From the NCBI GenBank assembly GCA_016190025.1, contig JACPRG010000026.1, positions 1-11,422 on the forward strand: 11,422 bases of DNA, read 5' to 3'. The translations under genes and the position numbers were made by a program. Positions 5,071-11,422 of this stretch are shown here, one piece after another. Every line of letters starts with the position of its first letter. Position 1 is the first letter of the stretch. The notes beneath the pieces were generated by a model. It made no database searches. It saw nothing but the letters and a program-made list of their open reading frames with translations, and had not been told where the DNA came from. The stretch is from Candidatus Tectimicrobiota bacterium (GTDB lineage Bacteria; UBA8248; JACPRG01).

Positions 5071-7476
5071 CTACGGTCCATCGGGGCCGGGGCGCAACGC
5101 TTCATCGCGAAGAGGGACGACGCGACACCGGTGCGACCGGTTCGCCGTGGCCCCGCTCACGGGGTCAACCACCCTGCTCCCGATGATCCGGTTGATGTTT
5201 GCGCCCTCTTCGGAGAAGGCATCGTAGCCAGGGAGATTGAGGGCTCGGCATTCCTGCCACCACCCGTGCTGCGTGCACACCACGTCGGGGCGGATGGCTT
5301 CGGTCAGCCGGGCCCGCACCCGGATGCCTCCGAGCGGCGTCTCCAGGCGGACCCACTCTCCATCTCTGACCTCGAGCCCGCGGGCGGTCTGGGGATGGAT
5401 TTCCACATACGGCGCCGGCACCCGTCTTCGCAGGCTGGGCACAGCCCGGTGCTGGCCGTGGCAGAACTCCACCACTTTGGCCGTGGTCAAAATCAGGGGA
5501 TAGTCCTTTGCGTCCCCCTCCGCAGGCGCCGGTCGGAAGTCCGGGACCGGCGAATAGCCCTTTGCGTGGAAGGTCTCCAGGTAGATCTCCACCCGGCCCG
5601 TCGCGGTCCGGAACCCCCGGGACCGCCCCGTCTGCGGGTCTTTGGCCCGATATTTGTGGAATTCCACCGGGAGGGGGACAAAAATCCCGCCGGGGTTCCT
5701 CTCCAAGTCCTCCACCGAAAGACCCGCGGGAGCGAGCTGGGCGTTGAAGGCGGCCCGAAGGTCGCCCTCCCAGAACTGGCCGCCGAGTCCCAGGCGCCGG
5801 GCCAGCTCGAAGATGATCCGCATGTCCGGCCGGGATTCGTGGAGCGGGGGAACGACCTGCTTGCGAAGTTGAACGAAGGTGCTTGTGTCGGCCCCCTGCT
5901 CGAAGGTCGTCTTCACGTGCATCGATTCGAGGAAGGTGGAGGCGGGAAGCAGGATGTCTGCGAACCGGGCGGCCGGTGTCTCGAACAGCTCGGTGAGAGC
6001 GAAGAACTCCAGTTTCTCCAGGGCCCTGCGCCCTTCGAGGGTATCGCTTGTCGAGAGGAGGATGTTCCCGCCGAAGCTGACGAGCGCCCGGATGGGGTAG
6101 GGGCGCCCCGTGAGGATGGCCCGGTAGACCTCGTAAGGCGGGATGGCGCCCCCGGCGGGCGGGCCGAGGGGGAATCGGTCGCGCGCCAGAGACTTCTCCC
6201 GCTGGCCGGGCGGCAGGAGCTGGAGGCTGGCCGCGCTCTCCGCGGCGATCCGCGGGAAGAGCACGTTGGCCCCCGGGGCGTCGAATTGTCCCGTCAGGGC
6301 GAACAATAGAGAAATGGCCCGGTTCGTCTGGGTCGCGGTGGGGTGCTGCTCCACCCCGTTGTAGGTGTAGTAGCAAGAGGGCTTGAGGATGGCGAACATC
6401 CGCGCCGCCCGGCGGATCTGGTCCGCGGGGACCCCGGTGACCTGGGCCGTCTCCGGCAGAGGGGTTTGACGGACCGTCTCCAGGAGGTGGTCCCAGGCCG
6501 TCCGGAAGGACACCCTCTCCCCGCTGTGCAGCGTCGCCGTCCCTTGGGCGGAGAGGGAAGGGCGGATGCCGAGGGCTTCCGGGGGGTCGAGGGGATGAAG
6601 GGACGCGGGCCCGCCTTTCCCTTCATCCCAGACGGCGAAGCGGTCCTCGCTGCCCGCCGGGTCCAGGTCCCTCGCCCGCAGGAAGCGCCCTGTGTCCTCG
6701 CGGACGAGGAATGGGGCCGTCGTCCAAGTGCGGACGAACTCGCGGTCAAACAGGCCCTCCTCCAGGAGGACCCGCAGGAACCCCAAGGCCAGGCAGCCGT
6801 CGGTGCCCGGCCGGACGGGGAGCCACAGGTCCGCCCGTTCAGCGAGCGGGATGCGTCTGGGGTCCGCCACGATCAGCTTTGCCCCCCGGTCGAGGGCCTG
6901 CAGGATTTTCCGGTAATGACCCCGCCAGGCCGCCTGCGGGTTGTGGCCCCACAGGAGGATACACGCGGTCTGGTCGAAGTCGGGTTCCGGGATGGAACTT
7001 CCGTAGGTGTAGCGGGAGGCCACGTCTTTGTGCCAGTTGCAGATGTGAGTCGTCGAAGAGATGTTGGGAGTCCCGAACAGGAAAGCCAGACGGAAGAACC
7101 AGGGATCGAAGTCGCTGGCGGCGGACCCCCCCGGGGACGCCCGATGAAAAACGACCGATTCCGCGCCGGAGGTCTTCCGGATGTCCAGGAGCTTTTCCGC
7201 AACGATTTTCAGCGCCTCGTCCCAGGAGATCCTTTCCCAGCCGGGGTCATCCGAAGACTTCGGGGCCGTCCGCCGGAGGGGTTCTTTCAGCCGGTCGGGA
7301 TGGTACAAGAGCTCCGGCAACGCCTTTCCCTTGGGGCACAGACCCAGCTCCAGCGGGCTGTTCGGGTGTTCGGGGTCGGGGCGGACCTCCACCAGCCGGC
7401 CGTCATCGACCACGCAGACGACGCCGCAACGAGCCTTGCATTGGACGTCGTAGGTCCGAATCTCTTGAAGCGCCAT
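5071..7476 (-). CDS. molybdopterin oxidoreductase (DMSO-reductase family), single subunit
   Basis: The 801-residue catalytic subunit belongs to the Mo/W-bis-MGD (BisC/COG0243) family. An N-terminal 4Fe-4S site has Cys13, Cys17, Cys21 and Cys47 (CKARCGVVC ... LGLCPKG), followed by the typical GWERISWDEAL. Cys146 in THICNWHKD is the likely metal ligand. Cofactor-binding stretches include LLWGHNPQAAWRG and LIVADPRRIPLAERADLWLP. The C-terminal domain starts around YPLILTTAKVVEFCHGQHRA and ends PVSGATANRSHRCRVVPL. There is no twin-arginine signal, so it is cytoplasmic. The start is chosen at 7476 because GGGGAGGAAG precedes it closely and the 4Fe-4S motif follows at the usual distance; the frame stays open upstream without family sequence. 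No FeS or membrane partner is encoded nearby. The reaction is unknown; formate dehydrogenase-, acetylene hydratase- and hydroxylase-like relatives share these features. Confidence 0.9.
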   Translation of the reverse strand: MALQEIRTYDVQCKARCGVVCVVDDGRLVEVRPDPEHPNSPLELGLCPKGKALPELLYHPDRLKEPLRRTAPKSSDDPGWERISWDEALKIVAEKLLDIRKTSGAESVVFHRASPGGSAASDFDPWFFRLAFLFGTPNISSTTHICNWHKDVASRYTYGSSIPEPDFDQTACILLWGHNPQAAWRGHYRKILQALDRGAKLIVADPRRIPLAERADLWLPVRPGTDGCLALGFLRVLLEEGLFDREFVRTWTTAPFLVREDTGRFLRARDLDPAGSEDRFAVWDEGKGGPASLHPLDPPEALGIRPSLSAQGTATLHSGERVSFRTAWDHLLETVRQTPLPETAQVTGVPADQIRRAARMFAILKPSCYYTYNGVEQHPTATQTNRAISLLFALTGQFDAPGANVLFPRIAAESAASLQLLPPGQREKSLARDRFPLGPPAGGAIPPYEVYRAILTGRPYPIRALVSFGGNILLSTSDTLEGRRALEKLEFFALTELFETPAARFADILLPASTFLESMHVKTTFEQGADTSTFVQLRKQVVPPLHESRPDMRIIFELARRLGLGGQFWEGDLRAAFNAQLAPAGLSVEDLERNPGGIFVPLPVEFHKYRAKDPQTGRSRGFRTATGRVEIYLETFHAKGYSPVPDFRPAPAEGDAKDYPLILTTAKVVEFCHGQHRAVPSLRRRVPAPYVEIHPQTARGLEVRDGEWVRLETPLGGIRVRARLTEAIRPDVVCTQHGWWQECRALNLPGYDAFSEEGANINRIIGSRVVDPVSGATANRSHRCRVVPLRDEALRPGPDGP

Positions 7477-7499
7477 CGTCTTCCTCCCCGGACCCCCCC

Positions 7500-8468
7500 T
7501 CAGACGAACTGAACCCTCTCCCCGACGTTCCGCTCCCTGGCGAGCTGGTACACCTTCCAGCTGACGGCGATGTCCTGGGTGGCGATCCCCGTCGCGTCGA
7601 ACACCGTGACCTCTTCCGCTGACTTCCGGCCCGGCTTTTTCCCGGCCACGATGTCGCCGAGCTCTCCCTCGATCCGGGTCCGGTCGAAAAGCCCTTCCGC
7701 GATGGGGCGGCTGACCTCGCCTCGCTCGACGGCTTGCGGGAGGAAATCCACGACGACGCGGGCCTTGTGCAAGATCGCCGGGTCCAGCTCCTGTTTGCCC
7801 GGCATTGCCGCCCCCATAGCGTTGATGTGGGTGCCGGGGGCGATGTCGTCGGCCGTCAGCAAGGGAGCGGAGGCACTCGTCGCCGTGCACACGACGTCGG
7901 CCCCTTCCGCAGCCCGCCGGGCGGAGGACACCGGCCGGACGTCAAGCCCCAGGGACTCCGCCATGCGCCGGGCGAATTCCTCGCGCCGGGCGGGCGTCCG
8001 GCTGAAGACCGAAACCTCTTGGATCTGCATCACCTCCCGGAGCGCCGGGAGCAGGGTCTCGGCGATGTGTCCGACGCCGAGGATGCCGACCCGCCTGGAG
8101 TCCTTCCGCGCCAGCGCCTCCGTGGCCACCGCCGCCGCGGCCCCCGTGCGGAAAGGGGTAAGCCAGGCCTGGGCGACAAAGGCCAGGACCTCCAGGCTCT
8201 CCGGGTCGACCAGGACCGTGAACGTCTTGGGACGGCGTGTCAGCGTGGGGTCCAGACAGATGAGCTTCGCCCCGGCCGCCGGGAATCCCTGCAGGTACGC
8301 GGGCATCAGGCGAAGCAGGCTCTTGGAGGACGGAAACGGCAGATCCATCTTGGGCGGCAGTCCCACCGTCCCGAGTCCTTGTTGGCGGAAGGCTTCCCGA
8401 ACGGCATCGATCGCGTCGCGCGGGGTCAGGAGAGAGCGGATGTCCGCGTCCTTCAGAATCAGGGTCAT
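7500..8468 (-). CDS. ornithine cyclodeaminase/mu-crystallin family dehydrogenase
   Basis: The 322-residue protein has the family's two-part layout. An N-terminal substrate/dimer domain carries GAKLICLDP (Lys68, usually the substrate-binding Lys) and LTPFRTGAAAAVATEALA (Arg107). A Rossmann domain starts at VGILGVGHIAETLLPALREV (128-147) and continues through the SRTPARREEFA nucleotide region, ADVVCTATSASAPLLTADDI and the end motif VFDATGIATQDIAVS. Members include ornithine cyclodeaminase, alanine dehydrogenase of the archaeal type and ketimine reductases, so the reaction is probably an NAD(P)-linked step at a C-N bond, with substrate open. The start at 8468 is where family similarity begins; the ribosome-binding site is poor. 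It lies 23 nt upstream of the Mo-enzyme gene and 28 nt after the IclR gene. Confidence 0.87.
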   Translation of the reverse strand: MTLILKDADIRSLLTPRDAIDAVREAFRQQGLGTVGLPPKMDLPFPSSKSLLRLMPAYLQGFPAAGAKLICLDPTLTRRPKTFTVLVDPESLEVLAFVAQAWLTPFRTGAAAAVATEALARKDSRRVGILGVGHIAETLLPALREVMQIQEVSVFSRTPARREEFARRMAESLGLDVRPVSSARRAAEGADVVCTATSASAPLLTADDIAPGTHINAMGAAMPGKQELDPAILHKARVVVDFLPQAVERGEVSRPIAEGLFDRTRIEGELGDIVAGKKPGRKSAEEVTVFDATGIATQDIAVSWKVYQLARERNVGERVQFV

Positions 8469-8496
8469 CGAGGTGCACCCATTCGGCTTGGGGGAA

Positions 8497-9312
8497 TCAG
8501 AGACCGTCGCCCACCGCGAAGGGGGCGGATTCATGAGACGCCGCGAAGCCAAGGGCCCGGGACATATCGTCGCCCGCCTGCTTGACCAGCGGGGCATAGA
8601 CTTCCCGGATTTTCTTCATCGTCAAGCGGCCCACCGGCCCGGAGATGCTCACCGCCGCCGACAGGATGCCGCCGACGCCGTAGATCCCCGCGGCCACGCA
8701 CCGGATTCCTTCCTCGGTCTCCTCGTCGTCCACCGAGACGCCTTCCTTCTGGATCTGGCGCAGGTGCCTTCGGAGCCTCTCCACGGAGGTGAGGGTCTTG
8801 TTCGTCAGGGCGGGGAGGCCGTGTTTTCCAACGAACTGCTCGAGTTGTTCGGGGGTCATGCAGGAGAGGAAAATTTTCCCCGCCGCCGTCGAATGGAGCG
8901 GGCGCCTCTGACCGACCATGGATGTGAGCCGCAGCGTCTTGGGGCTCTCGCAGGCGTGGAGGAAAACCGCCGACCCCTGGTCCCGGATGACTAGGTTGGA
9001 AGTCTCCTCGGTTCCGTCCCGCAAGACCCGGAGGCGGTCGAGGATCGACTTCGGGAAATTCACCTCTCGCAGGAAGGTGCCCGCGAGCTCCAGGAGCCGG
9101 AACCCAAGCCCGTACAAGCCGTCTCCCTCGGTTTGCCGGATAAACCCCTTCTGCTGCAGGCACTGCAGGAGGCGGTGGGTGGTGCTCTTCGGGAGCCCGA
9201 CCGCGCGGCTCACCTCGGCGAGGCTCGCGGGCCGAGAAAACCGCGACAGCTCGAGGAGGACGTCCATGGCCTTGGCCACGGCCTGTCCCGGAATATGGTA
9301 TTCACGTTCCAT
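8497..9312 (-). CDS. IclR-family transcriptional regulator
   Basis: The 271-residue protein shows the IclR winged helix at about 10-75 (QAVAKAMDVLLELSRFS, SLAEVSRAVGLPKSTTHRLL) and the effector domain after about 80 (GQRRPLHSTAAGKIFLSCM, VSVDDEETEEGIRCVAAGIY, AAVSISGPVGRLT). IclR regulators control aromatic, acetate or other organic-acid catabolism and often repress themselves. The start at 9312 fits the family; the nearest Shine-Dalgarno (GGAGG, 9333-9329) is 16 nt away, too far to be typical. A promoter placed at 9351-9323 would give an almost leaderless mRNA. Operator-like half-sites overlap the start codon, and the same sequence recurs at 11342-11362. It lies inside the leftward run, between the ThDP-enzyme gene and the dehydrogenase gene. 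Confidence 0.93.
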   Translation of the reverse strand: MEREYHIPGQAVAKAMDVLLELSRFSRPASLAEVSRAVGLPKSTTHRLLQCLQQKGFIRQTEGDGLYGLGFRLLELAGTFLREVNFPKSILDRLRVLRDGTEETSNLVIRDQGSAVFLHACESPKTLRLTSMVGQRRPLHSTAAGKIFLSCMTPEQLEQFVGKHGLPALTNKTLTSVERLRRHLRQIQKEGVSVDDEETEEGIRCVAAGIYGVGGILSAAVSISGPVGRLTMKKIREVYAPLVKQAGDDMSRALGFAASHESAPFAVGDGL

Positions 9313-9323
9313 GGCGTGGAATA
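9292..9323. promoter_or_regulatory. predicted IclR operator over its own start codon
   Basis: Half-sites ATGGTAT (9295-9301) and GTTCCAT (9306-9312) are 4 nt apart; TTCCAT (9307-9312), a 3-nt centre and GTGGAA (9316-9321) form a 15-bp near-palindrome. The 21 bp at 9292-9312 match 11342-11362 at 18 positions. The site covers the predicted transcription start and the first codons of the regulator, a layout suited to autorepression. Confidence 0.5.
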
Positions 9324-9351
9324 GACTACCTCCCCCGGGCGATCCTGTCAA
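9323..9351 (-). promoter_or_regulatory. promoter of the iclR-type gene
   Basis: A perfect -35, TTGACA (9351-9346), stands 17 nt before a weak -10, TAGTCT (9328-9323, 3/6). It lies in the 91-nt gap after the ThDP-enzyme gene. The predicted start is near 9316, only about 4 nt before the ATG. The weak -10 would suit a regulated or low-level promoter; read-through from the gene upstream is also likely. Confidence 0.45.
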
Positions 9352-9403
9352 GGCCGGTCGAGGGGCGCGGAACGCCCTGCTTCTCCCGCGGCCGGCGCCC
9401 GGG

Positions 9404-11155
9404 TCACCGGCGATCGATCCCCCCGCCTGATTCCATTCCCGGGTGCTTGCAAATGACATTCAAAAGGGCCTGCCGCCCCTCCTCCCGGACGGCGCGAAGC
9501 GCCCGCTCGAGCGCCCGGGGAACCTCCGCCGGGTCTTCCACCCGTTCCCCGTAGCCCCCGTGAGCCTCCATCATCTTCTCGAAGGCGGGCGAAGGCAGAA
9601 GGTCGCAGAAAGAGAAGGTGTTCGTCCCCACGGCCCAGCCGTCGGGCTCCAGGCTCTTCGCCGCCCGCCTGACCGCGTTCCAGCACTGGTTGTTGAAGAC
9701 GACCGTCAAAAAAGGAAGGCCCTGGGCGCGGGAGACGAAATGGGCCGAGGTCGGCGCGTTGAACATGTAGCTCCCGTCTCCGACCGTCGCGATGACGGTC
9801 TTCTCGGGGGCCGCCAGCTTGGCGCCCAGGGCCGCCCCGAGGGCCCAGCCGAGACCCGAGGCCGGGGAGTTTCCGAAGAAGGAGCCCGGGACCCTCAGCG
9901 TCGTCTGCGAAGGCACGAGGTCGTATTCGTTCACGACGATGGCGGCCTCGTCCAGGACCGCGTTCACGCAGTGAGAGACCCAGACGGGGTTGATCGGCCG
10001 TTCCCGGGACGCCCGCTCAGCGTCCGCGCGCCGCGCCTGGCACTGAAGCTCGTGATCGCGCGCGATCCGCCCGCGCCGCTCCTGAAGGGCGGGGTCGCCC
10101 GCCTGGATCCGTTCGGCCAGCGCCGCCTGAAGGGCGGGCAAGGCGGCGGCGGGAGTTCCCGCGAGCGTCACGTCCTGGGGGTAGCCCCGGATCGGATAAC
10201 GGGAGTAGTAGGGGTCCACGCCGAGGTGGACGGTCTGGGCGTCCTCCCGCATCCTGACCCGCGAGGGGAACCAGGGCGCGTCGTGCTCGATGACGAGAAC
10301 GGCGTCGGCGTCGGGGAGGTAGGGACCCGCGTCATAGCCCAGGTGGAGCGGATGGTCCGCCGGGAAGTTCAGGTAGGTCCGGGAAGGCTCGACGACCGGC
10401 AGCGCCCCCGTCTCGGCCAGGGCGACGAGGGCCGGGACGGCCTGCGGGTCGCGCCCCAGGGCGCCGGTGATGATGAGCGGCCGCCTGGCGGCGGCCAGGA
10501 CCTCAGCCGCCCTGTCCACGTCATGCGGGTCGGGATACCGGAGGGAGCGGCCGGGTTTGCGCGATGGGCTGTGGAAGGCGAACGGGCCGACGGGCTCGGC
10601 CAGGACCTCCCGCGGCAGGGAGAGATAGACCGGTCCCGCCGGCTCAGCCGTCGCCAGGGTCAGGGCCCGGTCGACCACGGTCTCGAGCTGGGCGGCGTTC
10701 CGGAGCTCGTAATCCCATTTGACGAACTCCCGGACGATGGCCCCCTGGTCGAAAGACTCCTGCGCCCAGTGGATGTGGGCGTCGCGGCTCCCCTTGAACC
10801 CCTGTTCGGTCAGGGGCGTCCGGCCGGCCGAAAAGAGCATGGGAACGTTCTGCCGGGACGCGTTCATGATGCCCGCCAGGGCGTTGGCCGTCCCGACGAT
10901 CACGTGGACCATGACCACCTGCGGGCGCCCTGTGACCATGGTGTAGCCGTGGGCCATGGAGACCGCCGTCATCTCGTGGGGGGCGAGGATCGGCTTCGGA
11001 CGGGACTTCCCCTGGGAGGCGAACTTGGCGAACGCGTCCACGATGGAGGCGAAGTCGGTGCCCCCGTTGCCGAAAAAGTAATCCACCCCACGGTCCCGAA
11101 GGAGCTCCAGGTAGGCCTCCGCGGCGGTGTCGGCGACGATCGTATCCAGAGCCAT
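9404..11155 (-). CDS. ThDP-dependent enzyme, acetolactate-synthase-like
   Basis: The 583-residue protein has the three-domain ThDP-enzyme layout. The N-terminal PYR domain carries the catalytic Glu61 (APHEMTAVSMAHGYTM). It continues VMVHVIVGTANALAGIMNAS and FSAGRTPLTEQGFKG, followed by a central domain (ARRPLIITGALGRDP...AVLVIEHDAPW). The PP domain has the metal/ThDP motif V-G-D-G-S (Gly459) ending at Asn488-Asn489 (VVFNNQCWNA). It resembles the acetolactate-synthase/benzoylformate-decarboxylase group, so decarboxylation or carboligation of a 2-oxo acid is the general expectation; no specific substrate can be read. I start at 11155, not at the ATG at 11194, because GGAGAGG lies 5 nt before it and the family sequence starts there. 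It is the first gene of the leftward run, with a leader of about 180 nt. Confidence 0.88.
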   Translation of the reverse strand: MALDTIVADTAAEAYLELLRDRGVDYFFGNGGTDFASIVDAFAKFASQGKSRPKPILAPHEMTAVSMAHGYTMVTGRPQVVMVHVIVGTANALAGIMNASRQNVPMLFSAGRTPLTEQGFKGSRDAHIHWAQESFDQGAIVREFVKWDYELRNAAQLETVVDRALTLATAEPAGPVYLSLPREVLAEPVGPFAFHSPSRKPGRSLRYPDPHDVDRAAEVLAAARRPLIITGALGRDPQAVPALVALAETGALPVVEPSRTYLNFPADHPLHLGYDAGPYLPDADAVLVIEHDAPWFPSRVRMREDAQTVHLGVDPYYSRYPIRGYPQDVTLAGTPAAALPALQAALAERIQAGDPALQERRGRIARDHELQCQARRADAERASRERPINPVWVSHCVNAVLDEAAIVVNEYDLVPSQTTLRVPGSFFGNSPASGLGWALGAALGAKLAAPEKTVIATVGDGSYMFNAPTSAHFVSRAQGLPFLTVVFNNQCWNAVRRAAKSLEPDGWAVGTNTFSFCDLLPSPAFEKMMEAHGGYGERVEDPAEVPRALERALRAVREEGRQALLNVICKHPGMESGGGIDRR

Positions 11156-11334
11156 GTGGACCTCTCCAGGAGTGGGAGCGGGGAGCAAGGCCATCCAGGC
11201 GTCCCCCGTCGGACGGACCCGCGAGCCGCGCGGACCTCAAAGGGTCCGACCGCAGTCCCCGCCCCGCGCCTCCGACGGAACCCCCGCGACCGCCTTCGCC
11301 CGACCCCGGGAAAATCGTCTTGACCTTTCAGCGC
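11156..11334. other. leader region of the leftward operon
   Basis: No gene is seen. Reading leftward, this is the likely untranslated leader of the ThDP-enzyme gene. It can form a hairpin from GTCGGAC (11208-11214) and GTCCGAC (11244-11250) or, alternatively, from GGACCC (11215-11220) and GGGTCC (11242-11247); the two pairings exclude each other. No known riboswitch pattern is recognised, and no ThDP (TPP) riboswitch core is visible. Confidence 0.35.
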
Positions 11335-11349
11335 GTTCCATAATATGGT
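11320..11349 (+). promoter_or_regulatory. possible rightward promoter for a gene beyond the window
   Basis: TTGACC (11320-11325, 5/6) and TATGGT (11344-11349, 4/6) are 18 nt apart, back to back with the leftward promoter and under the same operator. Downstream, a GGGAGG (11407-11412) near the edge could serve a start codon just past 11422. The gene itself is not in the window. Confidence 0.35.
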
Positions 11350-11362
11350 ATGCTTGTTCCAT
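11335..11362. promoter_or_regulatory. predicted IclR operator in the divergent promoter region
   Basis: Three half-sites stand in a row: GTTCCAT (11335-11341), ATGGTAT (11345-11351) and GTTCCAT (11356-11362). The last two repeat the spacing seen at the iclR start codon, and the first two form TTCCAT-N3-ATGGTA, the same 15-bp layout as TTCCAT-N3-GTGGAA there. It overlaps the -10 regions predicted on both strands. Confidence 0.5.
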
Positions 11363-11369
11363 AAATCAA
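11340..11369 (-). promoter_or_regulatory. promoter of the leftward operon
   Basis: On the minus strand TTGATT (11369-11364, 4/6) and TATTAT (11345-11340, 5/6) are separated by 18 nt. Transcription would begin near 11333. Most of the spacer and the -10 lie inside the predicted IclR operator. Confidence 0.45.
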
Positions 11370-11373
11370 TCCG

Positions 11374-11400
11374 TGTTTTGGACGGCCATGTTTTGGACGG
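11374..11400 (+). repeat. perfect 12-bp direct repeat, 15-bp period
   Basis: TGTTTTGGACGG occurs at 11374-11385 and again at 11389-11400, followed by a smaller repeat GGGAGGT (11399-11405 and 11407-11413). It lies in the presumed 5' leader of the off-window rightward gene. Function unknown. Confidence 0.75.
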
Positions 11401-11422
11401 GAGGTTGGGAGGTCTCTACATC

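Noticed and set aside
2935..6309. Very long rightward open frame (1124 codons)
   Set aside because: It lies antisense to five well-recognised leftward genes, has no family-like motifs, and is rich in Arg, Gly, Pro and His as expected from the reverse of GC-rich coding DNA.
6343..7512. Rightward open frame of 389 codons
   Set aside because: Antisense shadow of the Mo-enzyme gene.
7477..7890. Longer N-terminus for the Mo enzyme, starting at 7890
   Set aside because: The extra 138 residues overlap the dehydrogenase gene out of frame and are low-complexity; a good ribosome-binding site supports 7476.
11156..11194. Upstream ATG for the ThDP enzyme
   Set aside because: The ATG at 11155 has GGAGAGG 5 nt upstream and begins at the family start; the extension is Pro/Ala-rich filler containing that ribosome-binding site.
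9443..11323. Long rightward open frame (626 codons)
   Set aside because: Antisense shadow of the ThDP-enzyme gene; no recognisable domain.
1..11422. CRISPR array, insertion sequence or phage genes
   Set aside because: No repeat-spacer pattern, transposase, integrase or terminal inverted repeats were found.

Overview
This is a high-GC bacterial window. The most likely source is a soil or sediment lineage of the Desulfobacterota, NC10 or Rokubacteria type. That placement is inference from gene content (orphan SsuA/THI5-like binding proteins, a molybdopterin oxidoreductase, a ThDP enzyme next to an ornithine cyclodeaminase homologue, selenocysteine use), not from a marker gene.

Left part (1-1399): the first codons of a leftward gene that runs off the window, its possible promoter, and a 5'-truncated leftward VOC/extradiol-dioxygenase-like remnant. 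Next comes a well-formed rightward tRNA-Ala(GGC) with its own promoter and an intrinsic terminator. After it lies about 590 bp without an intact gene, holding a probable frameshifted gene relic and an AT-rich patch. Decayed genes on both sides of a tRNA suggest old insertion/deletion turnover here.

Main part (1400-11155): eight of nine genes follow one another leftward with short gaps, and the whole set may be one catabolic operon. In transcription order they are: a ThDP-dependent acetolactate-synthase-like enzyme; an IclR regulator; an ornithine cyclodeaminase/mu-crystallin-like NAD(P) dehydrogenase; a single-subunit Mo/W-bis-MGD oxidoreductase with a 4Fe-4S site; a secreted SsuA/NMT1-like binding protein; an AhpD-like selenoprotein; a thioredoxin; a cysteine-dioxygenase-like cupin; and a second SsuA-like protein with no signal peptide.

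The highlight is at 3433-3972. Two apparently separate leftward reading frames are one protein of 179 residues, interrupted only by an in-frame TGA that sits exactly at the second position of the AhpD CxxC redox motif (C-T-A-U). A hairpin that fits bacterial SECIS rules starts 14 nt after the TGA. The following gene encodes a thioredoxin, the obvious candidate reductant.

Regulation: an 18/21-identical sequence occurs at the start codon of the iclR-type gene (9292-9312) and in the divergent promoter region at the right edge (11342-11362). Both copies carry TTCCAT/ATGGWA half-sites in matching spacing. They are the best candidates for the regulator's operators, controlling itself, the leftward operon and a rightward gene that must start just beyond the window. 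The substrate of the pathway cannot be read from the sequence.
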